DNA of 64,000 nt from Scleromitrula shiraiana (Eukaryota > Ascomycota > Leotiomycetes > Helotiales > Sclerotiniaceae). The notes under the pieces are model-generated. The model saw only the letters and a program-made list of their open reading frames with translations, was not told the origin of the DNA and searched no databases. The translations under genes and the position numbers were made by a program. The stretch lies in contig JABELC010000002.1 of the NCBI GenBank assembly GCA_028455995.1, positions 1-64,000 of the forward strand, read 5' to 3'. This document shows, piece by piece, positions 32,542 through 44,809 of the stretch; within the stretch, counting starts at the first letter, position 1; every line of letters starts with the position of its first letter.

Positions 32542-35500
32542 CTAACAATATTCAATCAACCAAGTTTTCAAATCACGAATGGTAGGGCACTCCAGGAACA
32601 AAGAGGAGCGAACTTCAATCTGTAACTCCACCGCGAATTTTTCGGACAAGACGAGCGATAGTAATGAGTCGACACCGATAGCGGAGAATTCAGTCTCATC
32701 AGTTAGCTCTGAGACATCCATCGCAGTTTCCGTAGCAATGAGTTTGAGCGCTCCCGAAACGGCAGGGTTCCCTGAAGACGACGGTGTAGAAGCCGAGGAG
32801 CCAGACGAGACGGACGTCTCTTGCGGGGAAGGGGTAGAAGATTGCGTGGAAGCAGCAAGCTTCGAAGTAGTCGAAGGGACAGAAGGAGTAGACGGAACCG
32901 GAGACGGAGCGGAAACAATCAAATTTGAAGTTTTCACAGGTCGAGCAGCAGGAGCAGGAAGAGCAGTTGCGTTGGAGGTATCTTTCTTTGTTCTGAGATC
33001 TGGAGGCGTAAAGAGAGAATTCATGAGGACGCGGGGGAATGTGCGGAATGTCATTCCTTGCATGAGACCGATAATCTCGTCGTTTTGAAGAACATATACG
33101 TCACCTCTGAACCAACCTGGTTCGCTGACCTGAGGAACCATCTTCACGTACGAGCGGTATTGTCCACCGGGTACGAGAGGTTTTGCGAGTCTCATTGAAT
33201 TCCATCCTGGTGTTACGAAGAAGTTGTTGCGGACATCTACCGCGTTGCCGCCGTTCAGGATGAAGCCACCAAGATGGAAGACGCTATCGACGAAGTGTGG
33301 AGCTACCGTCCACTTTCCGCTCTTATCGCTGTCAAGGGTTATCTTTGCAGATGCCTCCAATCCATTGAGAACGACCGATTGCATACCACGGAATTTCTCA
33401 GCATAGTCAACCAAGTTCCCGAATAATGTGTAAGCCATATCACGAGAAAGACGATTCGCAATGCCCTGGTTTGCCATCTGATCGAGAACATCCATTCGGC
33501 TCGAAACAAGATGAGCATGATGAGACCACTCTTCCAGCCAAGCTTGATTGTCACCGTATTCTACTGTAGCTATGGCGAATTGATCCTCAACCTGACCGTA
33601 TTTATCTACATTATACCAGGACAAATCGACGGAATTAGTTGTGAGATCAGCAACAGCTCGAACTTCGATTAATTGCGCTCGGCTTCGATCTTTGCAGCCA
33701 ATCAGACCTTTCTCCACGTGAAGATTCTTCATATTGAGTCCTGGTGTTGATGACTTTGGTTTTATCAATGAGTAGAGATGTGTGGCTAGAGTTAATGCTA
33801 CATCGGCATGGATAGACTATGGGATGGTTAGACATATTCTATCGAAGAAAACCCAAGAGAAAGAAACTACTTACTGATGTCACAACATTATGACCATTCA
33901 TACGATGACCACTAGCAGCCTCCAAGAACTCTGGCTGCGATAGATCCGACTGAATTATGACCTTTGCGCCATTATCCCAACTCTTTTCAGACAAAACCCG
34001 GTGCACAAGAGATGTGCGTAGTGTGGAAACTGTTTCCTCTATCGGTGCAGCAGCCGTAGGCATCTGGTCTTTATGCAGCATCCAATCACCATTATACTGA
34101 AGCCAATAATTCTTATTATTCCATTTGTAGGCCGGAAGATCAATAAGTCTGAGGTTCTTCTCGAATGGCGCATGCCAAGTATTCCAGTCGACTTCCACAC
34201 CGGCATTGTGAAGCTGAGACAACATTTGCGAAAATGTACAGAAACTATCTTCGTCTCGTTTGAGAGTCGGAACCGAGATTGAGAGGGATGGCATGGCGGT
34301 CTTGATGAAGTTGCAGCAGATAGGATGAGGACTAATATCAATCCAAGCCGTAGTTTTCTCATCAATAAGTCCCATCTCTAGTGCTTTGTCCATAGCTTCC
34401 GTAAAGCGCACCGTCTTGCGTGTAGCCTCTCGCACATACGATGCATTAATCGTCTGACCATCAAACACAACATCGCCCAGCAAAGGCGCCACGACCGGAA
34501 TAATAGGCGCCTTGAACGTAACGCCGCCCGCAATTTCCTCAAACACGTCAAGAATCGGATCCATCTGGAACGAGTGAAACGCAAACGGAACCCGAAGCTG
34601 CACGCACTTCCGACCATTTGCCTCGATCTTTGCGCGAACGGAGGCTAGCTCCTCCACTGGTCCGCATATGCACACTGTGTCGGGACTGTTGATGCACGCG
34701 AGCTCGTAGGGCGTTGCTTCTGCGACTGAGGCGATCCATTCGGCGGTTGCCGACACGGCTAGCATGCTATGTGTATTTGGTGTGCACAGTTCCTGGAGAA
34801 GTAAAGCTCGACGTCCAACTAGGAAGATGGCATCGCTAGCGGACAGGACACCCGCTGCGTAGAAAGCGGCGTATTCTCCGAGACTCGATCCGGCGACTAT
34901 GGAGGGTTTGATCTTGAGAGATTCGAGGAGCCGGCATAGTGCTATTTGTACGCAGAGGATTGTGAGTTGAGTGACTATGGGCTCGACTTCGTGGTCGGAT
35001 GGGAAGTCTTCGGCAAGTGATGGGAGGATAGACGGGAAATTATGTTGTGCGCAGATCTTTTCTAGTTGATGAATCTCGGTTCTGAATACTGGATGTGATT
35101 CGAAGAGTTGACGTCCAATTCTGGGATAGAAGGTTCCTTGTCCGGAAAATGTAAATGCAATGGATGGTGCTGTGCCTGGAATGGGTCTATGAGTATCTGC
35201 TGTGGGAAGATGCTTGCGCAGAGATGTGACGATCTCGTCTAAATTCTTTCCATGGACCGCAATTCGGTGGTTATGGTGGACACGGCGGGCTGTAGAGGTA
35301 TATGAGAGATCGGCTAGACGAATAGAGGGGTTTTGTTCGAGATGTGCAATTAACGATTCGAGGTTTTTCTTCAGGGAAACTTTACTCTTGGCAGATAAGG
35401 CTACCACGAAACTATTACGTGGATCTTCCTCTGCTAATGAGTGGAGAGGAGGCTCTTCTAGAAGTAAGGTGGTATTTCCACCTGCCGCACTAAAATTGTT

Positions 35501-38108
35501 AACAACAGCGTAGCGCTTCCGTTCTGGAGTTCTAGTCCATGGCACCTCTTCGTAAGGGATTCGTACGTTGAGCTTATCCAAATCCGGAAATAAAGGATTT
35601 AGACCTGTTTTTATTCCGACGTGGCGAGGAATAGTTCCTTTTTGCAAGACCAAAAGAACCTTGATTAAGGCCATGATACCAGCGGCTGCCTCTCCATGAC
35701 CTACATTAGCCTTTACGGCTCCAATTGTTAAGGGGGTGCTTCTTCGTGGCCATGAAGGACTAAACACATTGGTAACTGATTCGATTTCTGTCGCATCGCC
35801 GGCTTGGGTACCTGTACCGTGCAATTCGACAAAATCAACCTCTGTAGGTGCGACACCGGCTTGACTCATTACATGTCTATATAGACTCGCTTGAGTGGGT
35901 GCATGAGGATGGGTGATGGATATTGCGTCAGCGGAGTGATTGGTCGCAGAAGAGGATATAACACCCAAGATATTATCATTATCGGCAATAGCGTCCTCCA
36001 AACGTTTCATCACAACCGATCCAATTCCATCAGCTCTACAATACCCATCGGCATTAATATCCCACGTTTTACAATTCCCCGTTTTCGAGAGAAAATGCCC
36101 ACGACTAAGTCCGGCAAACCCATCAGAATTCGTCAAAATGTTCAAGCCACCCGCGACAACCATATTAGAATCACCATGAAGTAACGAAGTACAGGCAATC
36201 TGCACTGTCGCCAAACTCGACGAGCAAGCCGTATCGCAATCGAAACTGGGGCCGGAAAATTTAAAGAAATAATTAATTCTCCCCGGAGCAAAAGCTCGAC
36301 ATCCTCCCGGAATAAAATAAGTATCGACTTCCTGACCCGAATTAACCTCGCGATAATCGTCGCATGCTTGACCATAGAATGTTCCGACGTTCTTTCGTGC
36401 AGTGGACATGGTACGGTCGGCTACGAAACCGGATTGCTCCAGTGCCTCGTAAGCCGTCACGAGTGCCAATCTATGCATGGGATCCGTTTGGGCGCATTCT
36501 CTCGGCGACATGTTGAAGAATCCTGCGTCGAAGAGTCCGGGATCTCTGAGAAAACAGCCGAAGGGGGTTAGACTTGTGTTGCGGCGTTGACCAGTTGGAT
36601 CTGTGTGGGTGTCTACATCGTAGCGATCACTTGGCACTTTCTGATGAACATCTCTCCCTTCCTTTAGAATATCCCAATAAAGTTCTAAATCATCCGCTCC
36701 GCCAGGGAACCTGCACGCCATTCCCACGATAGCGATTTTGGTATCTGAGGTTTCTATGGCTGCTCCTTGGGGATCTTCCTGTATCCATGCTTTCATGTTT
36801 ATAGCTTCTGTTTTGCACTCTTTGTTTTTTTCAGATGCCATGGATACAAGTTTTGTTACCATGGGAGATGGGCCAGAATTGTAGATTTGACATTTTTGGG
36901 GAGAGAGCATTGTTTGATGATTCAAGAAACCAGCTGTTAAATTATCCCCACGGATAACATCGGTCAATATTGACATGACAACTCCCTCCAGCAAATCTCT
37001 TGCGGTTTTAGCCACCAATGGCTGGCCATTTGTGGCAGATAGGAGACGAACGGAGGGTTTTAGTGATTTGTTGCCGAGATCTGGGTCTAGGGTTTCCAAT
37101 ATTTGGGAGGCGTGAGTGGGGTTGTAGAGATGGGATGCGTGGCAGACAATTCGGTAGACGGGACGGATACTGAGTCGTGCATGTCTGAATAGTTTGGACC
37201 AGGTGGAGAGTTTTCTGAGTTTGGATGGGGGTCCGCTGACTGTTACTTGGTTTTCACTGGATGCGCTGATGAATATTTTGCTGGGGAGTGGGTTATGCTA
37301 TGGTTGCGGTCAGTTTTGTTTCTTTAACATGTAGAGTTAAAGAGCCTCGCAACTTGAGAATCGTAATATATCTCAATGAGGATGTTGCTTTTTAGGCTAG
37401 TCTTCCTAATAAGGTGCATTGGATAAGTTTATCTTACCGTGCTCGTGTTGAACTGCTCCAACTCCTCTGAAACCTCAGCCTCAGTAAGGCCAACAACTAG
37501 CAGTGCCCAACTCTCGGCTCCAGCGCTAAGATCATCGCATTCTATATTTTGCGCAATATCTTCCGTCAAGACACCCAGTCTGAATGCAACGCGAATGCAT
37601 TCTGCTGCTGCTCGTGGCAGATCGCATAAACTGGAAGATATAGCCACAGCGGCTGCACAAAACAGTCCGATACCAACACCTATATGGCAGAAAAAATCAA
37701 AGTCCTGTGGATTTGTTTCAAAGTGCCTAGGCTTGATTTTAGCTCCTTGTTTCAATAATATCTATAAACAGAGATATGATCTTACCCAATAAAGTAGCTC
37801 AACTCCACCACTGCAAGCAAGAGAGATTCAATACTACCGCCTAGAACACCTCTGCGCAAATTCTCCAGCGAAGCCAAATCAAGTATTGTGTTGAATGGAG
37901 GAAATACATTCTGCTGTTCTGCAGACAATAGACGCAACTCTTCCTTGATGACTAAGGTGGTCTGACGAAAGAATTGACGCAACAATATGTGCCGATTGGT
38001 TTTGGCAAAGATTCGAAACCGGAGGAAGATGTTGCCTACTTGGCCTTCCGGGAATTCATAGTTAAAGTGGATGCTTTTCATCTCAGGCCGTTCCTGGGCA
38101 TCAGCCAT
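32542..38108 (-). CDS. Non-reducing polyketide synthase, SAT-KS-AT-PT-ACP, no thioesterase
   Basis: Iterative type I NR-PKS, 1769 aa, exons 38108-37786, 37726-37438, 37297-33875 and 33816-32542. SAT occupies about 1-360. KS starts near 391 with Cys562 in DTACSSS, then HGTGT and NVGHGE. AT runs about 917-1235 with the nucleophile in GSSLGEY (Ser1009; the usual His before Ser is Ser). PT begins near 1300, with the dehydratase-like His1335 in SGHRMNG and Asp in FVDSVFHLGGF. After a Ser/Pro/Thr linker, one ACP has the phosphopantetheine Ser1729 in GVDSLLSL. The protein ends 40 residues later, so there is no thioesterase, cyclase, methyltransferase or reductase. The SAT GxCxG motif reads GVGIG. 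Expected product: an unreduced aromatic polyketide, released by the neighbouring beta-lactamase-fold enzyme. An in-frame ATG 48 nt upstream (38156) is an alternative start. Confidence 0.94.
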
Positions 38109-39996
38109 ACTTGTCTTGGTACGGCACTTGAATGTGGAGAGGAAGGAAGATGACAAGACAGATTGATTATCAGAAGATGAAATTTGATATGAAAATGAAA
38201 TGTAGTAATGAATATTGTTGAAAATTGATTACACAGATCATATGGCTCAACGCCCCGAGATGCATGGCTTTCATTTATATAAAGCTTATCAGATGGATAC
38301 ATAGAACTTTCTTGCCATTTTCATTATAGGATAGGATAGTCCTATAGCGTAACCGCCGTGTAGCCAATTTTCCCGAATTGACTAGTAGGTTGCTGCAGTA
38401 TTTACACATATGTTAATTCGTACGCAGCTGAGATAGAACAGCGGATTGCCAAGCTGGCTCTCTTACACAGCTGACTGAAACAATGAATAAACATTCTTAA
38501 CCTTTCACTCAACCGGGCTGACTGCTGGGTATCTGAAAGTGCAGTTTGATATTCCGGTCTGAAATTAGATGTGCCCCACTTTTATCCACGACGGAGAAAA
38601 TGCTTAGGTACAGTACCATGAGGCCGAGGTATAAATCACATCGAATTGGGCAACAACTATCTGAGCAGTACTTGGGGTCTACATATATTTTATAGTTCAA
38701 TTGTCTCAATTAGTCCTCAATCATGTAAATGTATATGAAATTGGCTGTTCCAATCCAAATCAGCAAATATGAACATGCTTTGCTCTTTAGGCCTAAATGT
38801 ATGGTAGTCTGTTTAGGCATTTTTTCGGGATATGGCAGTAAAAGCAACTGTGGGATCCGTGAACCATTTTCCATATTCGGCTGCGCATGCGCAGGTCTTG
38901 AGACATACTGTTAAGTTTAGATGTTCGTATCCGAATAGTTCTATCGTTTCTCCAGATTGTTTTTATGCTATTTGATAATTGTCAAATTGATGAGCCCCCC
39001 CCCTCCCCCCCCCCCTCACTTCACCCCTATTTTATCGCTACACAGCTTATACCCTCGGGTAGTATAGCAGCGGTACAATATGTCACCATCGATTGGTATC
39101 ACGACGAACGATAATCATTACGAAATACGTGAGTAGTACAATATAAGGCACAGCATGGTTCACAATGCTGTACGAGACATCTACCGCGAAGGACCCGTCT
39201 TATTAATTCCGGCGGGATGGGTAGTATGCTGATTCGCTTAAAGTGGGAGAATCCGCAGATTCATTGAACTCATGCCAAATGCCGACCATGAACGCCAGCT
39301 GCCAGCTAAGAAGACGTCTGTCAGTAAAAGGTATCTAGCCGGTTTCAACTCATGGCGGGTTGAAACAAGCACTGACTATCAGCTAACCACGAGTTCTTAT
39401 CGTTTCCAAGTCATAACATCACGCGTACCACACTTGACAGTTAGGGCGTTTTGATGTTGAACTGGCAATTCTTTCTGCTTCTACAGATATTAATGTCCAA
39501 CATCAAGTATGATTAGTACTACATCGATATCTGAAAATATTCCTAATGAAGATCATGTAGCATTCAGTAACATTGTACTATAAGTCTAATCCGGGTACAA
39601 GTGTTGGTTTGCATTACAGACGATAATGGAAATTGTCCGAAATAGTGAATATAGTAGAAAAAGCGTGCTTAAAATTGTATCAAACCTCCTCAGCATTGAA
39701 ATCAAACCCAGTGTAAGACGGCATATTGCAGCAAAACACAAATCACTGGCGCATTGTAACCGCATATTTTATGATTTTATGTTCTGCTTTGGAAATATCT
39801 CAAGCAGCTTCACAAGAAATCAAATCTTAGAATTGTTTTTATTGAACTCAAAAGGCATATGGTTTTCTTTTGGTAGTTGTTTAAGTCTAGACTACCATCA
39901 TTCTGCACTTACTTTTGGCCTTCAACAGGTAATTTCACAGCATTTAATTACACCAGAACTCGGCACATTCGAGACTGAAATTACCCCCAGTCCGCC
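38109..39996. other. Divergent promoter region between PKS and thioesterase genes
   Basis: 1.9 kb shared upstream region, so one set of sites could co-regulate the two core genes. It contains a C-rich tract (38995-39015). An open frame at 39626-40000 overlaps the thioesterase start but has no domain and unconvincing composition. No gene is supported here. Confidence 0.5.
38995..39015 (+). repeat. C-tract microsatellite
   Basis: Two runs of C, nine and eleven long, separated by one T. It lies in the bidirectional PKS/thioesterase promoter region about 0.9 kb from the PKS start. It may be a simple slippage tract or a nucleosome-excluding element. Confidence 0.85.
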
Positions 39997-41015
39997 ATGA
40001 TTCGTTCCATCAATCAGTATGTCGATGTCAATGCATTTGAGGACTATCTCAACGCGCAACAGGAAGCGCTTCCAGAGCTTCCCGAAGTGACAGAGTTATC
40101 ACCGCGTGTTACGAGAATTCTAGGTAGCAACCCTGGCCGAGTAAGTTCAATAGCGACCCTCCTTCAAATTATCTCAAATACTCGAATTATGCAAGAGATT
40201 CCGGATCATTTTAACACAACCAGATGCAACTTCAAGGAACAAATACCTATCTCCTAGGGTCGGGTTATCACCGCTTGCTTATTGACACCGGTGAAGGGAA
40301 GCCACGTTGGGACAAACTAATCTCGGCGACCGTTGCAGACAAAAACATTAGAATCGACCAAGTGTTATTGACGCATTGGCATGGTGACCATACGGGAGGT
40401 GTATCAGCCCTCGTGAAACGTTATCCTCACCTGCAGCACTCAGTCTTTAAGTGTGACCCCGATCTAGGCCAGCAAGCTATCGTCGATAATCAAATTTTCT
40501 CCGTCGAAGGCGCTACCGTGCGAGCTATACACACTCCCGGTCACTCTACAGATCATATATGCTTCCTGCTTGAAGAGGAAAATGCCCTCTTCACTGGGGA
40601 TAATGTCTTGGGTCACGGAACTACGGTTGTGGAGAATTTAGCCGAGTATTTGCGCAGTCTTGAGATTATGCAGCAGGAAGATTGCGAGATTGGTTATCCT
40701 GGTCATGGTATCGTGATCGAGGATTTGCGTTGCAAGATGAAGCTTGAGATTGGACAGAAGCGTAGAAGAGAACGCCAGATTCTGATGGGATTGAAAAGCT
40801 TTCAGCCTAGTAAGGGAGTAGTTGAGACTTTAGGAAGTGATGGACGTGCTACTATTGCGGAATTAGTTGTACGCGTATTTGGCCAGCTTCCTCCGAATGT
40901 TAGGGAGAGAGTATTTGAGCCATTTGTGAGTGAGTTGCTGATGAAGTTGGCTACTGAGAAGCGCGTTGGATTCCTATATAAAGATGGCCAGAAAAGATGG
41001 TTCACGAAGACTTGA
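39997..41015 (+). CDS. Metallo-beta-lactamase-fold thioesterase, partner of the NR-PKS
   Basis: Trans-acting thioesterase of 311 aa, exons 39997-40140 and 40224-41015. The intron joins LGSNPGR to MQLQGTNTYLLG, a junction typical of the AptB/ACTE/GedB family. The metal-binding signature THWHGDHTGG begins at residue 98, with further ligands in IHTPGHSTDHICF and FTGDNVLGHG. The C-terminus is helical, as in family members. These enzymes hydrolyse the polyketide from the ACP of NR-PKSs that lack their own thioesterase, as shown for atrochrysone carboxylic acid and related anthracene-type compounds. The divergent arrangement with a thioesterase-less PKS supports that role. The exact product class is inference. 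Confidence 0.93.
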
Positions 41016-41394
41016 TCATAGAAAGTGATGAATGGTGGATTGAATACGGTGATAACGCGAGATTGCCTTTTTAGACTTTTATTTTTCAATATACTAGTAG
41101 TTGTTTGTTTATTATGCTTGGGGAGGCTTTTTCATTGTAATCATGAATTATTTTAGTGCTTTTAGAAATAATACCTTGATTTTCAGTTGCATCTCACCAT
41201 TAGCATCTGAATTAGTTCGAAAATCCTGGCTAATTGGTTGCGCAAAATCAAATCACAGATTCTTATCTTTCAAAGTGTAAGGCACACACAAACAGATTAT
41301 CAAAAATATAACTTCAGAGAAACATAGCTGTAATCTAGATTTCTGACTAATTCTATTCAGAACTCTTTCTTCATTACAAAATAGACTGTAGAAA
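41016..41394. other. Convergent intergenic region
   Basis: 380 bp between the 3' ends of the thioesterase (+) and the first O-methyltransferase (-). AT-rich, with nothing recognisable. Confidence 0.4.
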
Positions 41395-42798
41395 CTAGTC
41401 TATATATTGAAAAACCAAGATACTGAGAGCGCTACCAGGTAGGCTGCGAGAATATTCCAGGCAGAGCTTTGAGTCTACTGAAGACAGTAAATCCACGAAG
41501 TCTTTCTTGGTTCGTTCTTTGGCCCCAAGAAGGCTGAGCATTAATATGTCTAGGTTTCGAATAGGTTTAGTGACACTGAAAGGTGCTTCGCCATGTTCGG
41601 GAACGATGTGGTCGGCGATAATCACTCGAGATCCGTGGCGCAGCGCAGGTTTCAAACTGGTGATAATTTTGCGAGAATCTTCATCACCCCAGTTGTGGAA
41701 AACACATCGGTAGAGATATGCATCAGCTGACATTGGCTGGACTTGGAAGAAATCATGGGAGGTCAATGTGATATTTTTGGCGTATTTCGCTGGTAACTTT
41801 GGCTTAGATGGCTCGATTACTTCTTTGAGGTCTTGGACATCAAACATGAGTTGAGGGTACTTGTCCGCAATTGCCATGCTCATGTGACCCGTAGAGCCAC
41901 CAACCTGTTAAAACACAATCAGTTTGTGAGATGAGTCAACTTCATTATTCATTGATCGGAAATCACTTACATCAACCAAATGTTTGATCTGAGACCAATC
42001 ATAACCATCTACAATATGTTGAAATGACCACAAAGAACTTGAAGCCGAGGATGCCATCAAGCTATGGAAACCTTTTGCCATTTCTGGGTGTTCTTCGGCA
42101 TATTTCCAGAATGATGGTAGAGGTTTGCCTTGCTCTGAAAATGCGACACTGAAAGCACACCGATCTTCTCTTGATACAGTAGAGTCAAGCTTGGTTGACT
42201 CAAATATTCTCACAGAAGATGGATAGTGAACATTGAGATCATGCGTAATACCGCTACCAACTGCTTCGTCACACACTATTATTGAAGAAAGTGCATTATG
42301 ACTCACTATTCCAGGTACCTCTTCTGCAAAGTAGCCAGAACAAATTGCGAATCGAATAATTCTTGTTAAGACAGGCTGTGAAATGTCCACAGTAGTGGAT
42401 AATTCGGCAAAGGAAATCGACCCGTTCAGTGGAATCAGTTGTGGCACACGATGATTGACTAGAGCCCTCAGGACTCCCATCAGCATTACCTATCCCATTG
42501 TAAGTTTTGTAATTCTCGCGCAGTAATCTTTTGATGGAAGGTAATTAGATTGAGTAGTGAAGGAAATCCATACTTTCGAGCTTAAATTCTTGAATGAGTC
42601 AAACGGCCCATTGGCAAGCATAATCAACTCTTCGGCTGCTTGAATAAGCTCGGCCCTCGCAATATTAGCTTGAGCGGTAAGATCGGGGAAATATATCGGA
42701 CAATCTATGCCCATAGTGGGCGCTGGATGTCCATTCTCACGCAACTCCTTAGAGAGGAGAGCAGTGTTTGCGGAAATAGACTCTGCTAATTTTTCCAT
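41395..42798 (-). CDS. SAM-dependent O-methyltransferase A of the PKS cluster
   Basis: Plant-COMT/ToxB-like fungal O-methyltransferase, 417 aa, exons 42798-42574, 42489-41971 and 41904-41395, both introns in phase 0. The N-terminal helical dimerisation region contains ISANTALLSKELRENGHP. A winged-helix segment has SISFAELSTTVDISQPVLTR. The SAM motif I is VDVGGSTGHM, split by the second intron after VD. The catalytic His is in CVFHNWGDEDSRKI, and IADHIVPEHG follows. It should methylate a phenolic hydroxyl of the polyketide. It is transcribed divergently from methyltransferase B, with identical intron placement, so the two are paralogues. Confidence 0.92.
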
Positions 42799-43367
42799 GA
42801 CTAAATTAATGATGTGGTTGCAGTGATAAGATTTGTTCCAAGTATATTTGAGCGGTGCAAGAAAGAATTATTTTCAAAAATCTGTAGACTGAATAGGATA
42901 CTGCATGAACTTCTATTAGAGGATTCTGATGTTGATTTCCGTACACCTCGGTTCCCACCCGTTGTACAAAATGAAGAAACCTTGCGGTTACACATAAATG
43001 ATATTTGGTGTCCAGTCTTGCCAACGAGCATCGTAACGCAGAGTCCCAGGTCACTCTTTTCTGCCCAAGGCAATACGAGCGATACTTCAAACTAAGTTAT
43101 GCTCAAACTGTGGTACGACATTCATAGTATTACAATACGTCCTTTTCCATCCACAATAAGATGTTGCTGCTGAAAAGGAAGAATATGCATTGAGCTCTGC
43201 ATATATCTCATTTTAGCGTACTTTCATGCGACAACTATATTTTCGGATATTAGTGTGCACATTCTCCTAATGCATTTGAATTGACAATATAACACTTCTC
43301 GTGATATTTCTTCATTAATTTTCATAACTATTTTCATAAAACGAAATTTTCAGAAGAATCAATCAAT
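42799..43367. promoter_or_regulatory. Bidirectional promoter of the paired O-methyltransferases
   Basis: 569 bp between the two divergent start codons, so both genes must take their promoters from here. An open frame at 42801-43090 is considered spurious. No specific binding site is identified. Confidence 0.5.
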
Positions 43368-44809
43368 ATGGCTACACACGACAATGAACCCAACGACAAG
43401 AGTGAACTCGAGCAGCTTGCAAAGAAGATTACTGAGAATGCCCATATTATCACTTCATTTTTGAGTGATAATGACCTCCCACAGCCGTCTTTCAAGCCAG
43501 ATGCTCCTCTATCTACAATTCCTACTACTGCCCCGGAGGATGTTGCACGGGCTAGACAGGTTCTGATGGACGCCGCCATGAGGACTTACCAGCTGGCGGT
43601 TGGCCCGAATGAGCATCTACCCCATCTTGCACTAGGAGTAAGTTTATTTTCTCATTGATAAACTCAATGAAACTAAAATAATTTTGCCCATTTCTAACTA
43701 TGCTTCATATATAGTATCATTATCTATCTTGCCTCTGCTGGCTATCTCGATTCGACATTTTCAACCACATACCTTTGGTGGAATCCATTCAGTATCAGAA
43801 GTTAGCGGAGCTTGCGAACGTTCCAATTGCACCATTAAAAGCAATCACTCGTATGGCGATGACAAATGAAGTTCTTTATGAACCCGAAACTGATCGGGTA
43901 GCTCACACCTCTATTTCCGCATCTTTCGTTCGGAATCCTATGCTTAGGGACTGGGCTATATTCATGAATAACAAATCTGCCGCATGTGCCTTGAAAATGA
44001 CTGATGCGGCTGTCAAATGGCCAGGAAGTACTTCTAAGAGTCAGACTGGTTTCAATATTGCTTTTGATACTGATCTTCCTTACTTCGATTTTATCAAGAC
44101 CCGTGACGATCACAAAGAGGACTTTGCAAAGTACATGCGTATGGTGACAAACACAGACGGGCTTGCTATACGCCACTTAGTTGGTGGCTTTCGATGGGGA
44201 AAACTGGGTGCTGCTACTGTAGTAGATGTGAGCGATTTCCTACCTGACCACCTTTAGGCAATATAACTAATGAACGTCTACATGAGATAGGTTGGTGGAT
44301 CTACAGGAAATGCTTGCATTGCGCTTGCTCAAGAATATCCTGACCTCACATTTATCGTTCAAGACTCTCAGGAAGTAGTTCGGACGGCCAAGTCTCTTCT
44401 AGATAAATACCCAGCTGTCTCGCAAAGAATATCCTTTCAAGGACATGATTTCTTTACCGAACAGCCCGTACAAGGCGCAGACGTCTATCTTTTGCGGATG
44501 ATATTGCATGATTGGCAACCAGCCGATGCTTCTAAAATTCTCAAGCAACTCGTCCCAGCACTTAAAGCTGGCTCGTCGAGGATTGTCATTATGGATGTGG
44601 TATTACCTAGACCAGGGTCGCTTCCAGCAGTGCAAGAGGCGCTTCTGCGGGCCAGAGATATGACAATGTTGCAATCATTTAATAGCTTCGAGAGAGATTT
44701 AGATGATTGGGAAAAGCTTGTGGCGGAAGCCAATGAACGACTACGAATCGTTAATGTGGTTCAACCGCAAGGCAGTGTTATGGCGTTGATTGAGGTTGCT
44801 ATTTTCTGA
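43368..44809 (+). CDS. SAM-dependent O-methyltransferase B of the PKS cluster
   Basis: Second COMT-like O-methyltransferase, 433 aa, exons 43368-43637, 43715-44227 and 44291-44809. Both introns are phase 0 and sit at the same places as in methyltransferase A. The N-terminus has KKITENAHIITSFLSDNDLP. The winged-helix part includes HIPLVESIQYQKLAELANVP. The SAM motif VDVGGSTGNA is again split after VD. The catalytic His lies in MILHDWQPADASKIL, followed by IVIMDVVLPRPG. Sequence divergence from A suggests a different position or substrate is methylated. Together with A it implies a product with at least two methoxy groups, if both act in the pathway. Confidence 0.92.

Noticed and set aside
39626..40000. 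124-codon frame ending at the thioesterase start
   Set aside because: No recognisable family, lies in the AT-rich promoter and overlaps the well-supported ATG at 39997.
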